NCBI GenBank assembly: GCA_032622095.1
Contig: CP136066.1
Location: 198,450,816-198,514,815, forward strand
DNA length: 64,000 bases
Reading direction: 5' to 3'
Source: Siphonodentalium dalli
Lineage: Eukaryota > Mollusca > Scaphopoda > Gadilida > Siphonodentaliidae
In this document: in pieces, positions 23,464-36,344 of the stretch
Numbering within the stretch: position 1 is the stretch's first letter
How the letters are laid out: every line of letters begins with the position of its first letter
Notes under the pieces: generated by a model
The model's database searches: none
What the model was told of the DNA's origin: nothing
The model's input: only the letters and a program-made list of their open reading frames with translations
Translations under genes and position numbers: made by a program

Positions 23464-23878
23464 TAATTAACGGATGGGGATTGGGTTACATATAGCAGAC
23501 ATCGTGTAAACATCTATGTTGAGAGGGGGCGTCAATTCAATACACCCGCTGACTACAGAATAAAATTAATAACTTTCTGGGACTATTTAAGTATGCATAT
23601 AATTAACATGTTATCAGATACATTTACCTGAAAATTGTACAAGAATATCCCGACGATGATCGTTTTATTCATTGCATTCTGGTTTTGCTGTCATCCGTAA
23701 AATATGTTTATTCTCGTCTGGTCTTACTCAGACATTAAAGTTGGCAGATTTTGTTGGACAAACAAGTTTTATTCCAGACCGATGTCCATTTCCATTGGTA
23801 TTCACACTTGGAATATTGGTACACATCTTGTTATTAATTCAGGCTAAACAAATCCCTCAAATAATGGAAATTTGAGTA

Positions 23879-24323
23879 CAGTCACCCTTTAAAGTGTCAC
23901 TTAATTTCCTACCCCCCCCCCCCCCTCCAGATCACATTATATAAAATATATGCCATACTATAACAGTTGAAAGACTCCAAACATTGCATTATCAACTTAT
24001 CCGGTGTAATAAACTGTGAACATGTTGTTTTTGTTGAGGTACCGACGTGTTTTCATAAGTATATTATTTTCTATGGAAGGGAATAACTTCTATATATTAG
24101 TTTGTCTTCTGTTATATTCTGTGAGCGAGACGGTGGAAATGTTTCTATGATATCAGCTATTTTCTATTATTCTATGGGCACTTTTTTCAGACATAGACAT
24201 TCTAAATGGTGATGAATTATATTATTTTAATCATATTTTATGTCATAGATTGTTATTAAAATCATATATCAAGGCACTATAAACAAAATAATCGGTGACT
24301 CGAAAACTAAATTTTAAGTGTGA
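23879..24323 (-). mobile_element. MITE family D (in duplication copy 2)
   Basis: Duplicate of 18327-18775 with small indels and a shorter C run. Confidence 0.75.
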
Positions 24324-25946
24324 ATTTCGAATTTTGATTTTCCTCAAAATAAGCGTATATCTATTCCATAGTATCCCTACAGTGCATCCTGGATTCCACG
24401 ACATTTGTAAAACCGTGATATCATTTACCTTTTGATTTCACGGAACTCATCTAGTGGGTTATTTGTTTAGTTCAGTTAAATTCGCAAACTGAAAGATTTA
24501 ATACTGTACTGCGCCAATTAGATCATGCCATGAATCTGTACTCTTATAGCTAGGCACATAGGGTGTGTTTACATTGTTGTAGATCTGTATACAGTTGTAC
24601 ACGCATACTATAGTGTAAACGGGTTGATATAGAAATGCACACAGAAAGAAAACAGTATTCATTGTTGTAAGCAAAAATCGTGTCCGTTATATGTCACGGT
24701 CAACACCGAGGCATTGCGACAGGCACATCTGGTTTGATTAATTGTTACTCGGGCTTGGCGAATGTGCACATTTAATCTTTCTTTGTCATTTCAACCCATG
24801 TATTTCACACCGTGTAAGCGAGAACCTGTGTACTGGTAGATGAAGTAGCCCTATTTCTATGTGTGTACATGTACACTGTTGTTTATTGTGTATTCATATG
24901 TTATTTGTTCTCATGCGCCTTTCATTCTTTCTTCGAACCATTATCAACTGGTGTAAGAATAAACTGCTTTGGTCTGCTGATAGTTGATTAATTTTTTTGT
25001 CTGGCCTAAACTGACACGACTCATAGTGAATTGTCAATTACCAGAGTACTGATGAGCGCGCGTTCATTATCTGTAATCATGTTGTGATCACAGTAATCTG
25101 CGACACGTGACTTCACACATATCTGTATACAGATATACAGCAATGTAAATATACCCATAGAGAACACCAGTACGAAACTTCGGAAGTTTTTGCAGGCAAT
25201 TTTATAACATTGAAAAAGCAGTGCAGGTAATATATTTCTTAGTTAATACCTGTTCCTTAATAATGTATTTCACTGAAGGTGAAGGTCCAAACTCGAAATT
25301 TTGCATGTATCGTATCGCTTGCAATTGTGGAATTTCTCCCTGGTAATTAGTTCAATGTTTATTGCGATATCAGCTCACAAAAGTCACAAACAGCATGCAA
25401 TCTCAAGATAGGACCACCCCTACTTCAAAGTAGATTGTTACGGGGCAAGTATTAACAAAGAAATATATTCCCTGCTTTGTTTGTTCAAAGTTAGAACAGG
25501 TCAAGACATCAAAAAGTTCCCATGCTGGTTTTGTACTGGTGGAATATGATCTATATGGGCGTATATGGAGAAGAGATTAATGACTTGACATATACGCCAA
25601 TATAAATACGGTGTCTCTTGGAATCTGATTTAGATAGCTTAAATTGTCAAGAGGATATATTTTGATTGATTTTGAAAGTCCTTATTTTCATTAACATGTC
25701 TTCTATATGTGCACTTAAGCATCCCTTGATATGTGTGTCCTGGTGACTGACAGAGCATAATGACATAGCAATTTTCTCACCAAAAGCTCTTCGCCGGCAT
25801 CGGGCGCAGCATTATACACATTTTGTATATAGGCTCGCGGTTTATCCTAATACCCTTCGCTCCGCGATAGTGTTTATCTTGTGAGCAATTTTCTCGATTC
25901 CCCCTTAAGCCGTTAATTGACACGCTACTCAAATATAATATTAACT

Positions 25947-26514
25947 CCTTAGCCTTCTAACCGAGATCTCCACCGCGGTAAGTACCGCGGTTATAAGCCT
26001 GAGATCAAATATGATTCAATGTTAACGCATTGTCAGTGGGAGTGGTAGAATGTAGAACAGGGAAATAGAGAGACAGAGCGATTGAAGGAGATAGAGGAAA
26101 ACGGCAGACGAAGAGAAAGAGGGGAGGAGGACAATATAGTATTAGCCCATTACTCTTCTAACCGAATAGTATATAACCACGGTTAGTGGATCAAATATGA
26201 TTCAATGTTAACGCATTGTCAGTGGGAGTGCGAGAAAGTAGAACAGGGGAATAGAGAGACAGGGCGATTGAAGGAGACAGCGGAAAACAGCAGACGAAGA
26301 GAGAGGGAAGGGGGACAATATATTATTAGCCCATTAGCCTTCTAACCGAATAGTAACCACGGTTAGTGGATCAAATATGATTCAATGTTAACGCATTGTC
26401 GGTGGGAGTGGCAGAATGTAGAACAGGGACATAGAGAGACAGGGCGATTGAAGGAGACAGCGGAAAACAGCAGACGAAGATAGAGAGGGGAGGGGGACAA
26501 TATATTATTATGTT
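25947..26514. repeat. ~185-bp GA-rich tandem repeat, three units (copy 2)
   Basis: Duplicate of 20395-20962 with single-base changes only. Confidence 0.85.
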
Positions 26515-27002
26515 ATTATGTAAACAACAACAACGCTGCAGTGATTTAACAAACATCGCTAATCGTGTCGTAGGTGGCTATGACTATGATTATGTATTCA
26601 TAATTAATTAATGTATACAAACAAAGAGTTATTGGGGACGGCATAACATGTGAAGGCTGTCTTCCTGCTGTCACCAAAACCGGAGGATATAAAGAAATCA
26701 TAGAATTGTGTTAATTACTAAAATATATATAGAATGTTTACATTTCTTTCGAAAAGAAGAAACATTCAAGTAATAATATTCGTCCATCGTTCAGCTAATA
26801 ACATAGAATGTATAATATATCAGTGCAATGTTTTGAGGAGATGAGGTCATAGGTCGTTCATGATTGAGGTTCGCAATGAAATGGAATAAGATAAGATGGG
26901 GGATGGTAAATACTTTTGATCCAATTATTTTAGTCTGATTATGATTTTATGAATATTTTTCAATGCTTTGACCGTTCTCTAATGTTTACCGTCAAGTTTT
27001 GC

Positions 27003-27393
27003 TTAACCCTTTACCCAACAAAACGGCCAAAACCGGCCAAATAAACCTCAACAGCCTAAAATATCTTCGGTCTGTCTCAATAGAACCATACAAATATGGA
27101 TCTCATTGGAACCGGCTCCTTGACCACATTGTGATAGTTACAGTTATGCCCTGTGCCAATGCATTCTCTTATATATGCGAGTCGACCATAGGTCGCCTCG
27201 CATATATAAGAGAATGCATTGGCCTAAAAAAAATCTTTTTTTTAAACTTTTTACCATTTTTTCTTACATTCTTTAACAATTTTTAATGTGTTAAGCCAAT
27301 GCATTCTCTTATATATGCGAGGCGACCTATGATCGACTCGCATATATAAGAGAATGCATTGGCACAGGGCCGTTCTGTTGTGTAAAGGGTTAA
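27003..27393 (+). mobile_element. Family A element, copy A4
   Basis: Duplicate of A3, including its diagnostic GATCGACTCG change. Confidence 0.85.
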
Positions 27394-27486
27394 ACTTTTG
27401 GCATCGTATTGGACTAATTGGACTGTAATTCAAGCACTAATGTTTACATAACAATGGTTTGTAAAATCATATTATTGGAAAGCATC

Positions 27487-27885
27487 TTAGGGTACGTTCA
27501 TACGCTGGTAAGTTTGCACGGTATGTTCTGCAAGGTGCCATAATTTGAAAGTAAACATGCATATAATATGCATCTTTACCAAAGCGAATGACATGAGAAG
27601 AGAAGTAAAAAAAATTAGTTCCACTTGTAACGGCGCTACTGACATTTGCCTTCAAATACCTGTATGATTGATTCTTGCGAGATAATTGCACGCCATTTAC
27701 AGACAAATTCCGGTAGCATGGCTACAGGTGGAACTATAGGGATTTTACTTCGCATGCAGTTAGGTGTGGTACAGATGCATTTCATATGGTAGTTTCCATT
27801 CATATGCTGACACCATATCGTTTTCTACGACGAAATACCTGCAAACCATACTGTGCAAACTTGCCAGTGTATGAACATACCCTTA
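27487..27885. mobile_element. Family G TIR element, copy G2
   Basis: Duplicate of G1. Here the right end reads GAACATACCC-TTA, closer to a perfect match with the left end than in G1. Confidence 0.72.
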
Positions 27886-28027
27886 ATAATGAACATAAGA
27901 ACAAACACAATCTATTTTTATGTACTTGTTGAGGATAGTTGTTTTACAAACTTTTATTCAATTTCGCATGAACATACTTCGAATGCCTTGAGTCCCTTTA
28001 AATCAGAATTTAATGCAGGGTTCGTGC

Positions 28028-29974
28028 TCAGAAGTGGCACGCGGCGGGACTGTAGAAGGGCCCCCGAACAGACCTTCAGACGTGGTCGCGACTTGAGGCA
28101 CGCGGGCGGGACCGATAATAGTCCCCGAACAGACATTCAGAAGTGGCCGCGACTACCAGCACGCGGGCGGGACCGATGATAGTCCCCCGAACAGACTCTC
28201 AAAAGTAGCCGCGACTAACAACACTGGGGAATAATGGTCACCCGAACAGACTCAGAAGTAGCCGCGATTAGCAGCACGTGGCGGGACCAATGGTGGTCCC
28301 CCGAACAGAGCCTCAGAAGTGGCCACCACTAGCAACACGCGGGCGGGACCGATGATGGTCTCCCGAACAGAGTCTCAGAAGTGGCCGCGACTAGCAGCAC
28401 GCGGGCGGGACCGATGGTGGTCTCCCGAACAGAGCCTCAGAAGTGGCCGCGACTAGCACCACGCGGGCGGGACCGATGATGGTCCCCCGAACAGAGCCTC
28501 AGGATTGGCCGCGACTAACAGCACGTGGGCGGGCCCGATGATGGTATCCCGAACAGACTCAGAAGTGGCCGCTACTAGCAGCACGCGGGCGGGACCAATA
28601 ATGGTCACCCGAACAGACTCAGAAGTAGCCGCGACTAGCAGCACGTGGCGGGACCAATGGTGGTCCCCCGAACAGAGCCTCAGAAGTGGCCACCACTAGC
28701 AACACGCGGGCGGGACCGATGATGGTCTCCCGAACAGAGTCTCAGAAGTGGCCGCGACTAGCAGCACGCGGGCAGGACCGATGGTGGTCTCCCGAACAGA
28801 GCCTCAGAAGTGGCCGCAACTAGCACCACGGGGGCGGGACCGATGATGGTCCCCCGAACAGAGCCTCAGGATTGGCCGCGACTAACAGCACGCGGGCGGG
28901 CCCGATGATGGTATCCCGAACAGACTCAGAAGTGGCCGCTACTAGCAGCACGCGGGCGGGACCGATGATGGTCCCCCGAACAGTCTCAGAAGTGGCCGCG
29001 ACTAGCAACACGCGGGCGGGACCGATGATGGTCCCCCTAACAGAGCCTCGGAAGTGGCCGCGACTAGCAGCACGCGGGCGGGACCGATGACGGTCCCCCG
29101 AACAGACTCTCAGAAGTGGCCGCGATTAGCAACACGCGGGTGGGACCGATGATGGTCCCCCGAACAGAGCCTCAGAAGAGGCCGCGACTAGCAGCACGCG
29201 GGCGGGACCGATGACGGTCTCCCGAACAGACTCTCAGAAGTGGCCGCGATTAGCAACACGCGGGCGGGACCGATGATAGTCCCCCGAACAAACTCTCAAA
29301 ATTAGCCGCCACTAGCAGCACGCGGGCGGGACCGATGATGGTCACCCGAACAGACTCTCAGAAGTGGCCGCGACTAGCAGCACGCGGGCGGGACCATTGG
29401 TGGTCCCCGAACAGAGCCTCAGGAGTGGCCGCGACTAACAGCACGCGGGCGGGACCGATGATGGTCCCCCTAACAGACTCGCAGAAGTGGCTGCGACTAG
29501 CAACACGTGGGCGTGACCGATGATGGTCCCCCTAACAGACTCTCAGAAGTGGCCGCGACTAACAGCTCGCGGGCGGGACCAATGGTTGTCCCTCGAACAG
29601 ACTCAGAAGTCGCGACTGAGTACATGCGCGCGGGACAGATGATGTTCCCCCGTACAGATCTCGACCCTCAGAAATAGCCGCGGTTAGCAGCACGCAGGTG
29701 GGACTGTTGTTCGTAGTCACCCGAACAGACCAACAGAAGTGGCCGCGACTAGCAGCTCGCGGGCGGGACCAATGGTTGTCCCCCGAACAGACTCAGAAGT
29801 GCACATGGCCGCGACTGAGTACATGCGCGCGGGACCGATGATGTTCCCCCGTACAGATCTCGACCCTCAGAAATAGCCGCGGTTAGCAGCACGCAGGTGG
29901 GACTGTTCGTAGTCACCCGAACAGACCATCAAAAGTGGCCGCGGCTAGATACACGCGGGCGAGACTGTTCATGC
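28028..29974. repeat. GC-rich ~61-bp minisatellite with higher-order structure
   Basis: The unit is GAAGTGGCCGCGACTAGCAG, then CACGCGGGCGGGACCGATGA and TGGTCCCCCGAACAGAGCCT, ending CA, in about 31 units. A block of six units (~367 bases) is duplicated: 28505-28700 matches 28872-29067 with the same variant order. A second higher-order block of ~200 bases (ATGCGCGCGGGAC and CCGTACAGATCTCGACCCTC) is repeated at 29615 and 29820. It is much more GC-rich than its surroundings. The many short open frames on both strands are repeat shadows. Confidence 0.95.
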
Positions 29975-30111
29975 ATGGGAATTAATAGACTTATACCGAG
30001 TTATAAAAGTTCTGCACGTCATATTTACAAGACGGTAACTGAAAAGTTCGAGTTCTACAATCAGCAATAACACTGAGAAGCCTAGAAATAGTGTGTCTGT
30101 CATTTGCAGAA

Positions 30112-30430
30112 TGAGGTCCCCAGAGGGTGAATTTAGTGACACAATCCCGTACGACGAGCTAGCGTCAACAAATTCTGCCGGGGCCTAAACTGCTATGGGA
30201 GACCTGGATCAGATTGCAGTTCCCCAGTTGATGTTCACCCATTAGTCACCTCGATTATGCATTTTATATTCTGAAAATTAGGGGAAAAGTAACTTAAAAC
30301 AATGTTAATTAGTGATTATATATACTTCCCAAAAGATTAGACCTAACAGAATGAGGTTCCCATAGGGTGAATTTAGCGATGCTAGCACACAGTGCGGGGT
30401 AGCGTCACTAAATGCTCCCTGTGGGGACCT
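30112..30430. mobile_element. Family F composite: two palindromes around a spacer
   Basis: 30112-30187 and 30352-30430 are each a family F palindrome (ATGAGGTCCCCAGAGGGTGA type ends, CACCCTCTGGGGACCTCAT type complement). The ~165-base spacer between them matches, inverted, the spacer at 56093-56259 (CAATCTGATCC, CATAGCAGTT). So this is one ~320-base element with a hairpin at each end. Confidence 0.7.
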
Positions 30431-31304
30431 GCAAATCACAGATATACTATTTAGTTCAATGCTTGAACAATGAAAGGGCGCCTGTGCGCATGTGTTTATT
30501 CCTGCACTCAATGGATACGTCATGTACAACATTATAGAAAGTCAATAATACAGTGCGATATTATGGATAGCATGGCGTTACAAGCACGTTCTCCGAACAA
30601 ACAACAGAGTTTCTCGCTACACTCGGGTGTTGGTACAACCATGAGCGATAAATGGAGCATAGAATACATATAATCGAAAAACAATCTACAACGTGCATGC
30701 ACGGTTGGAGAATCCATCACACTCAGCGACCACATGGCAGCCAAATGAATATCTTTAAAAAGATCTATATGTTCCGATAACAAGTTGTATATAGTTTCCG
30801 GGGTATAAAATAATAAATATGAGTCGAAGACCCACGTCCGGTAACGCTTCCATCAATTAAATATTTATTTTATATCGATTTTTTTGTTATCACATAATTA
30901 CCTCCTGTAAACTCGGCGTCATATTTTTAGTATGACATATGCGTATTATCGGCACGTGCAATGACGTAAGAGTTTATTAGCGAAACATTGTTATTATGAT
31001 CGTTCAGACGATCTCAGATAGAGTTCTCTTGAGCCGTAAAATGTCTCAAATTGATTGTAAGTATTATACCAGAAACTTTGAACTAAAATCAATATTAATT
31101 GACAGAATCATTTCCGGACAGGGGTCTTCGATTCGTATTTATTATTTTATATCCAGGAAAATATACAAACTTGTTATTGGAAGAAAGAGACAATCTTGAA
31201 TACATATTGTGACGACAGTACATGCCACTAATAATTAGTAACGCAGATACATCGAAGATTTTTTTATTTTAGATCTGTGAAATTCGGAGAGAAGCATGAA
31301 CATA
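30431..31304. other. No gene recognised
   Basis: Short open frames occur on both strands but overlap each other and show no domain. No repeat was recognised. Confidence 0.45.
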
Positions 31305-31754
31305 TGTGACCCGCCATATCAAATCCAGTTGTAAGTCGGGATTTTTTTACCCTGTGCCAATGCATTCTCTTATATATGCGAGTCGACCATATGTCGCCTC
31401 GCATAATTAAGAGAATGTATTGGCCTTACAATTTTTTTTAAATAAATGTTTCTGACAATATTTAGGACATAAAATAAAAAAACATCCATTACCCTGCAGG
31501 GAGCCACACACATATATAGAAGCATATAGAAGAGTGTCGTCTGCTCATGTTTGTCTGGGGCTCTGTATGGGTGAAATTATAAAATTGTTAAAGAATACAA
31601 GAAAACATTATTAAAATTGTAAAAAATTGTTAGGCCAATGCATTCTCTTATATATGCGAGGCGACCTATGGTCGACTCGCATATATAAGAGAATGCATTG
31701 GCACAGGGTAAACAAAATCCCGATTTACGACTGGATTTGATATGGCGGGTCTAA
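31305..31754 (-). mobile_element. Family B element, copy B2
   Basis: It has TGTGACCCGCCATATCAAAT at the left and GATATGGCGGGTC at the right, with both palindromes present. The left one has changes (CATATGTCGC, ATAATTAAG) that weaken the fold. Its interior is inverted relative to B1. Confidence 0.82.
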
Positions 31755-32010
31755 TATGACCCCCTTTAAGATACCCTCTATTATTGTACAATTGCCCGCA
31801 ATGTTTGCAATTGTTGTCGTATAATTCGTCCTGTTGATGATGTTTGCCATTCGAACTGATAGAATGTTTTTTTTTTCTAGAATATAATATATTTATTTTA
31901 CCAATAATAAAGTGGGTAAAGGTTACAATGTGTTATAACAAACATATAGTATAAAGTGATTAACATTTATACAAAGAACAAATACAGACATATAAAGTTA
32001 TCATGGCTGC
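31755..32010. other. No feature recognised
   Basis: Contains a T run at 31866-31875. Nothing else was seen. Confidence 0.4.
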
Positions 32011-32447
32011 TTAAAGTACTCAATCCGATCAGACGGCCCCCATATCATCAAGATACAACAATAACATTTCTTCAAAATACGCTTTAGTTAGCAGAATCGA
32101 TGTATTGCAACAAAATAATGCTAACCACTATCAACTATGGTACCAACTTTCCCAAAACTTGTTATTTATCAACATTTTGTTCAACAAAATAAGGGCGTAT
32201 TATCACTTGAGTATCACGAAATGTGGCCGCATTACCACCTGATTTTAAAGTTGTCCATCTTCATCCTCAATTTTGTCCGAGACCGTCCGTTTGACCACGT
32301 GTTTCTGGGCCACATATTGTTGCACATCTCGAGAAATAACACTCTGAGCTTTGATGGGTGGGTTCCTCGACTCGAAACAAATATATTTTTACCCCCGAAG
32401 CCAAATAAATAGTAACTTACGAGCGTTAATTCGGATAATGTATCTAT
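32011..32447 (-). mobile_element. MITE family C, copy C3
   Basis: It begins TTAAAGTACTCAATCCGATC and shares CCCATATCATCA, GAGCTTTGATGGGTGGGTTC and the terminal CGTTAATTCGGATAATGTA block with family C. Confidence 0.75.
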
Positions 32448-33071
32448 ATCTAGTGGAACTAGAGTTTTAACTGTTATGGCCTGGTTTGGAGAAGTGGAAT
32501 GTTAATGAGTATGATTTACTGAAAAGGTAGGGAACACTAAAACTTTAATGTGTTTAACTTTTGGGGATTGAAGTTAGATTTTGTATTTGTATAGTCGGCT
32601 AGTAGCTACATGTATACTAGCATTGACTCAGTGAGACTTAGCCCCTTAGTAATATAATCTTACATAACACAGAACTTATTAAAGAGGTTGGTATATACAG
32701 CCTATTGTTATATGCACTATATATCTCCGCAGTTTTCAAGAATATATTGCAAGATCGCAGGTCAAAGCAATATCGCCCATTAAGAGGGCAAAAAAAAAAT
32801 GAAAATTTCGCTTTTTGTCTATTTTGCGCTATTTGTCTATTTTTGTCTCCATAAATTTGAGAAATCTTGCTCACATCAACGAAATCGAGACAATATCATA
32901 TTAAATATCTAGATGTATGTAGACTACAATATATTGGCGTAAAAAAAATGTGTTTACGTTTTGCCGCATTTTCAGAAAACGGCGAGTTTGGGCTCTTAAA
33001 CCTCTCAAAATCATCTTTCGCATAATTTGTATATTTCAAACCGGTTCCTATCCGGTGCGCAATGTCATAAC
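32448..33071. other. No gene recognised
   Basis: AT-rich with short TTTTGTCTATTTTGCG repeats near 32810. No coding signal. Confidence 0.4.
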
Positions 33072-33414
33072 CTTCAAAACGGTGCATCACAAGCCCGTAT
33101 GTGGTGCCGATAGACTAAACTTCAAAATGGTGTATCACAAGCCAGTATGTGGTGCCGATGGACAAAACTTCAAAATGGTGCATCACAAGCCCGTGTGTGG
33201 TGCTGATGGACTAAACTTCAAAATGGTGCATCACAAGCCCGTATGTGGTGCCGATGGACTAAACTTCAAAATGGTGCATCACAAGCCCGTATATATGTGG
33301 TGCCGATGGACTAAACTTCAAAATGGTGCATCACAAGCCCGTATGTGGTGCCGGTGGACTAAACTTCAAAATGGTGCATCACTAGCCCGTATGTGGTGCC
33401 GATGGACTAAACTT
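33072..33414. repeat. 48-bp minisatellite, seven units
   Basis: The unit is TTCAAAATGGTGCATCACAA, then GCCCGTATGTGGTGCCGATG and GACTAAAC. Since 48 bases is 16 codons, a 179-codon frame (32950-33489) crosses it with a 16-residue period. One unit has a 6-base insertion (TATATG-type), which also keeps the frame. I found no evidence of a gene. Confidence 0.93.
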
Positions 33415-33702
33415 CTACTTCTAGTACGCGTTTTGAGTTCGTCCGGTCTGTTATACACTAGTCACCATGCAGTCATGGCACTATGGTAAAGGATATCTAT
33501 ATGATCTGGCTAAGTGACTATATTTCTTGGCACGTGTGTCGAAGATGTGTACGAGATACTAATAATGAGAATAAAGTGATATGTACTACGCAGCGTAATA
33601 AAAAGCGGAAATATGATAATTACGTAATAATTACTATGGATAATTACGGTGTGCATGATATGATGAGGTGGTATACACAGGTACTTTAGATTGGCCAAAC
33701 AT

Positions 33703-34144
33703 GACTCCCATCCCGCCATATCAAATCCAGTCGTAAGTCGGGATTTTTTTACCTTGTGCCAATGCATTCTCTTATATATGCGAGTCGACCATAGGTCGCC
33801 TCGCATATATAAGAGAATGCATTGGCCTAACAATTTTTTACAATTTTAATAATTTTTTCTTGTATTCTTTAACAATTTTATAATTTCACCCATACAGAGC
33901 CCCAGACAAACATGAGCAGACGACACTCTTCTATAAGCTTCTATATATGTGTGGGGCTCCTGCAGGGTAATGGATGTTTTTTATTTTATGTCCTAACAAT
34001 TGTAAGAAACATTTATTTAAAAAAATTGTTAGGCCAATGCATTCTCTTATATATGCGAGGCGACCTATGGTCGACTCGCATATATAAGAGAATGCATTGG
34101 CACAGGGTAAAAAAAATCGACTGGATTTGATATGGCGGGTCACA
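33703..34144 (+). mobile_element. Family B element, copy B3
   Basis: Both palindromes and the full ~130-base extra spacer are present. The first bases of the left end (CTCCCATCCCGCC) and part of the right inverted end (AAAAAATCGACTGGATTTG) are altered. Confidence 0.83.
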
Positions 34145-34289
34145 ATTGTACTCGTAGCGCATGCCAAGAATCTCTACTCTGCCCAACGCTCACAGAGATC
34201 ATATTCCACCAGTACAAAACCTTGGAACTTAAAAACTTGTTAATTTAATAATAAATTAAGATACTTTCCGGAGAAAAGGCCTAAGCGAA

Positions 34290-34371
34290 GGAGGTCCTCA
34301 GAGGGTGAATTTAGTTATGCTAGCCCGCTCTGTGGGATAGCTTCACTAAATTCACCCTCTGTGGTCCTCAT
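34290..34371. repeat. Family F palindrome, solitary copy F4
   Basis: GAGGTCCTCAGAGGGTGAAT, then TTAGT pairs with ACTAAATTCACCCTCTGTGG, then TCCTC around TAGCCCGCTCTGTGGGATAG. Confidence 0.85.
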
Positions 34372-34379
34372 TAAGCAAA

Positions 34380-34656
34380 TTTTACGCTCTTTAAAAACAC
34401 TTCTTCAAATATTTCCGTTATTTCGTCGAAAACACTTCTTCAAATATCTCCGTTATTTCGTCAAAAACACTTCTTCAAATATCTCCGTTATTTAGTTAAT
34501 ACAAATTAAATTAAATGATTAACGTTAATGGTTCTTTCTAAATGGACAATCGACCACGCGTGCCACGCGTGGTTGCGATTGACCATATATTAATGACCTT
34601 TTTGTGTTCCGATTGTTCATTTATAAATGGCCAATCCTTAAAGAATTGCCTGATAT
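34380..34656. mobile_element. Repeat family H, copy 2
   Basis: Inverted relative to 3305-3656. It has three AACACTTCTTCAAATATCTC / CGTTATTTCGTC units, then ACCACGCGTGCCACGCGTGG, a strong palindrome, and the GGCCAATCCTTAAAGAATTG end. Confidence 0.65.
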
Positions 34657-35892
34657 TTCGAGGCCAGATGTTCCATACATCTTACGTGTCTTCCCGTCGA
34701 TAACATAGTATCGGAGATAATGTGGGTATGCATTTAACTACATGTTTATTTTGGAACATTATCAATGTGAACATATGTTATACCGCTGGGTATTGCGTTC
34801 ACCTTCCCTATAATAAGTTTATTGTTGTATGTCTTCGAAGATTTGAACCACACGTGCAACACTCTAAGAAATATTTGGAATCATATGGTTTTCCATTGGT
34901 TCTTCGCCTTGTCCCGTATGTGGAACCAATTTAGAGAAGCATGGTTCTGGCGCGAGGGCCAATTGTAACCAACAAATAACCAAATGGTTCAGCATTTTGG
35001 CCCGCGCTCGGAATCAATAGGTTTTGAAATCTAAATGTTGGTTCTTGGTATAGGAACCAAAATAGAATCAAATGATTCATATTCCGAAAATATTTTGGAA
35101 CCAAAAGTCCAGAACCAGTCAGGATCAAATGTTGTCCCGTATTGGGCGTCAACTCATGGTGCAAGCTCCTCGCTGACTATTCAATACAATTGAATTAATT
35201 ATATGTTGGACTATTAAGCATATAATATAACATTTATTCGATGCATTTGCCTGACAACTGTACAAAAATATCTCGAGCGATTTCTTTCTTCTTTTTGTTT
35301 GTTGTGCAATCCGGCGTATCTGTCATCTCCGTACTCAGCAGATAGTAAAGTCATGGAAATCGGGTGACCTTATTCTACGAAGCAGAGACTATATAAAACA
35401 ACAACAACATTTGAGTACAGTACCCCTTTAAACTGACCTTATTCTCAATTTTAACCGCTGTGAACCCACAATTCGCAGACGACTCGCAGTCCTATGTCTT
35501 ACGGAGACAGGCGACCGAATTCCACACGCGTAGTACACGGCAATTAAGGACGGTGATTACGACCATCGACCTAAAGAAATTCGAACTGGATTAGAAGACA
35601 TATGACCGGTTTCTCATCTTATACGTACTGCAGATATGTACGCCGCGGGTCATTAGCGCGAGATTGCCTAATTGACTGGTCTTTAAGACGCGGCCGTAGG
35701 AGAGAACTCGTCTGCTCGTGGTCGTCTGATTGAAATCTATGATGCGATTTCCACTATACAAAAGTGTGTGAATCGCCAGTAACTGTTAGTTGTATGAAAC
35801 TGACCTTGACTGCCGACTGTACTGCGTGAACGAGATATATAAACTATGGTCCGAATCCTGCTGTTTTATTTTGTTTACCATTGTGGTCGCCT
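34657..35892. other. No gene recognised
   Basis: 34840-35125 has scattered GGAACCAAA / TTTGGTTCC words in both orientations, probably a decayed repeat. 35222-35433 resembles 18055-18335 at its ends (TTTGAGTACAGTACCCCTTTA). No coding signal. Confidence 0.45.
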
Positions 35893-36344
35893 TTAAAGGT
35901 ACTCAATCCGAATTAACCCTCGAAGATTACTATTTCCTTGACTTCGGAAGTTCGGAGGTAAAAAATATTTGATTCGAGTCGAGGAACACACCCATCAAAG
36001 CTCAGAGTGATCAGATATCGGTTTTTTAAATCTATTATTTTAATTTTACGTGGCCCAGTAAACAGCAGACGAGAATACTTTCTCTGACCAAATTGCGGAT
36101 GAAGATGGATAACTCTAAAATCAAGTGGCTTTTTTGTGTCAGATATTTGACAAACCAGCAATATTCGTTGAACAAAAAGTTGATAAATTACAGGTTTTTG
36201 TCAATGTTATGCTATCGTTGACTGCGGTTAGCATTATTTTTGAGCAATTAATCGATTCTGACAACTGAAGCGGCTTTTCAAAAATCTTGTTGTTGTTGGA
36301 ATCTGATGTTATGGGGACCATCGAATCGGATTGAGTACCTTTAA
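35893..36344 (+). mobile_element. MITE family C, copy C4 (best-preserved ends)
   Basis: TTAAAGGTACTCAATCCGA at the left is mirrored by TCGGATTGAGTACCTTTAA at the right, giving 19-base terminal inverted repeats. It has no coding capacity and its class is undetermined. Confidence 0.8.

Larger units (their letters stand above)
22731..28271 (+). repeat. 5.55-kb tandem segmental duplication, copy 2
   Basis: Second copy of 17184-22719. It continues without a break into the full GC-rich minisatellite. From about 24300 onward only isolated base changes separate it from copy 1. Confidence 0.97.

Noticed and set aside
28028-29974. CRISPR-like repeat array
   Set aside because: Units are contiguous ~61-bp near-copies without unique spacers, in an animal genome with no cas genes. 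It is a minisatellite.
32950-33489. 179-codon open frame with a 16-residue repeat
   Set aside because: The frame is the 48-bp minisatellite. No signal peptide, domain or codon bias was seen.
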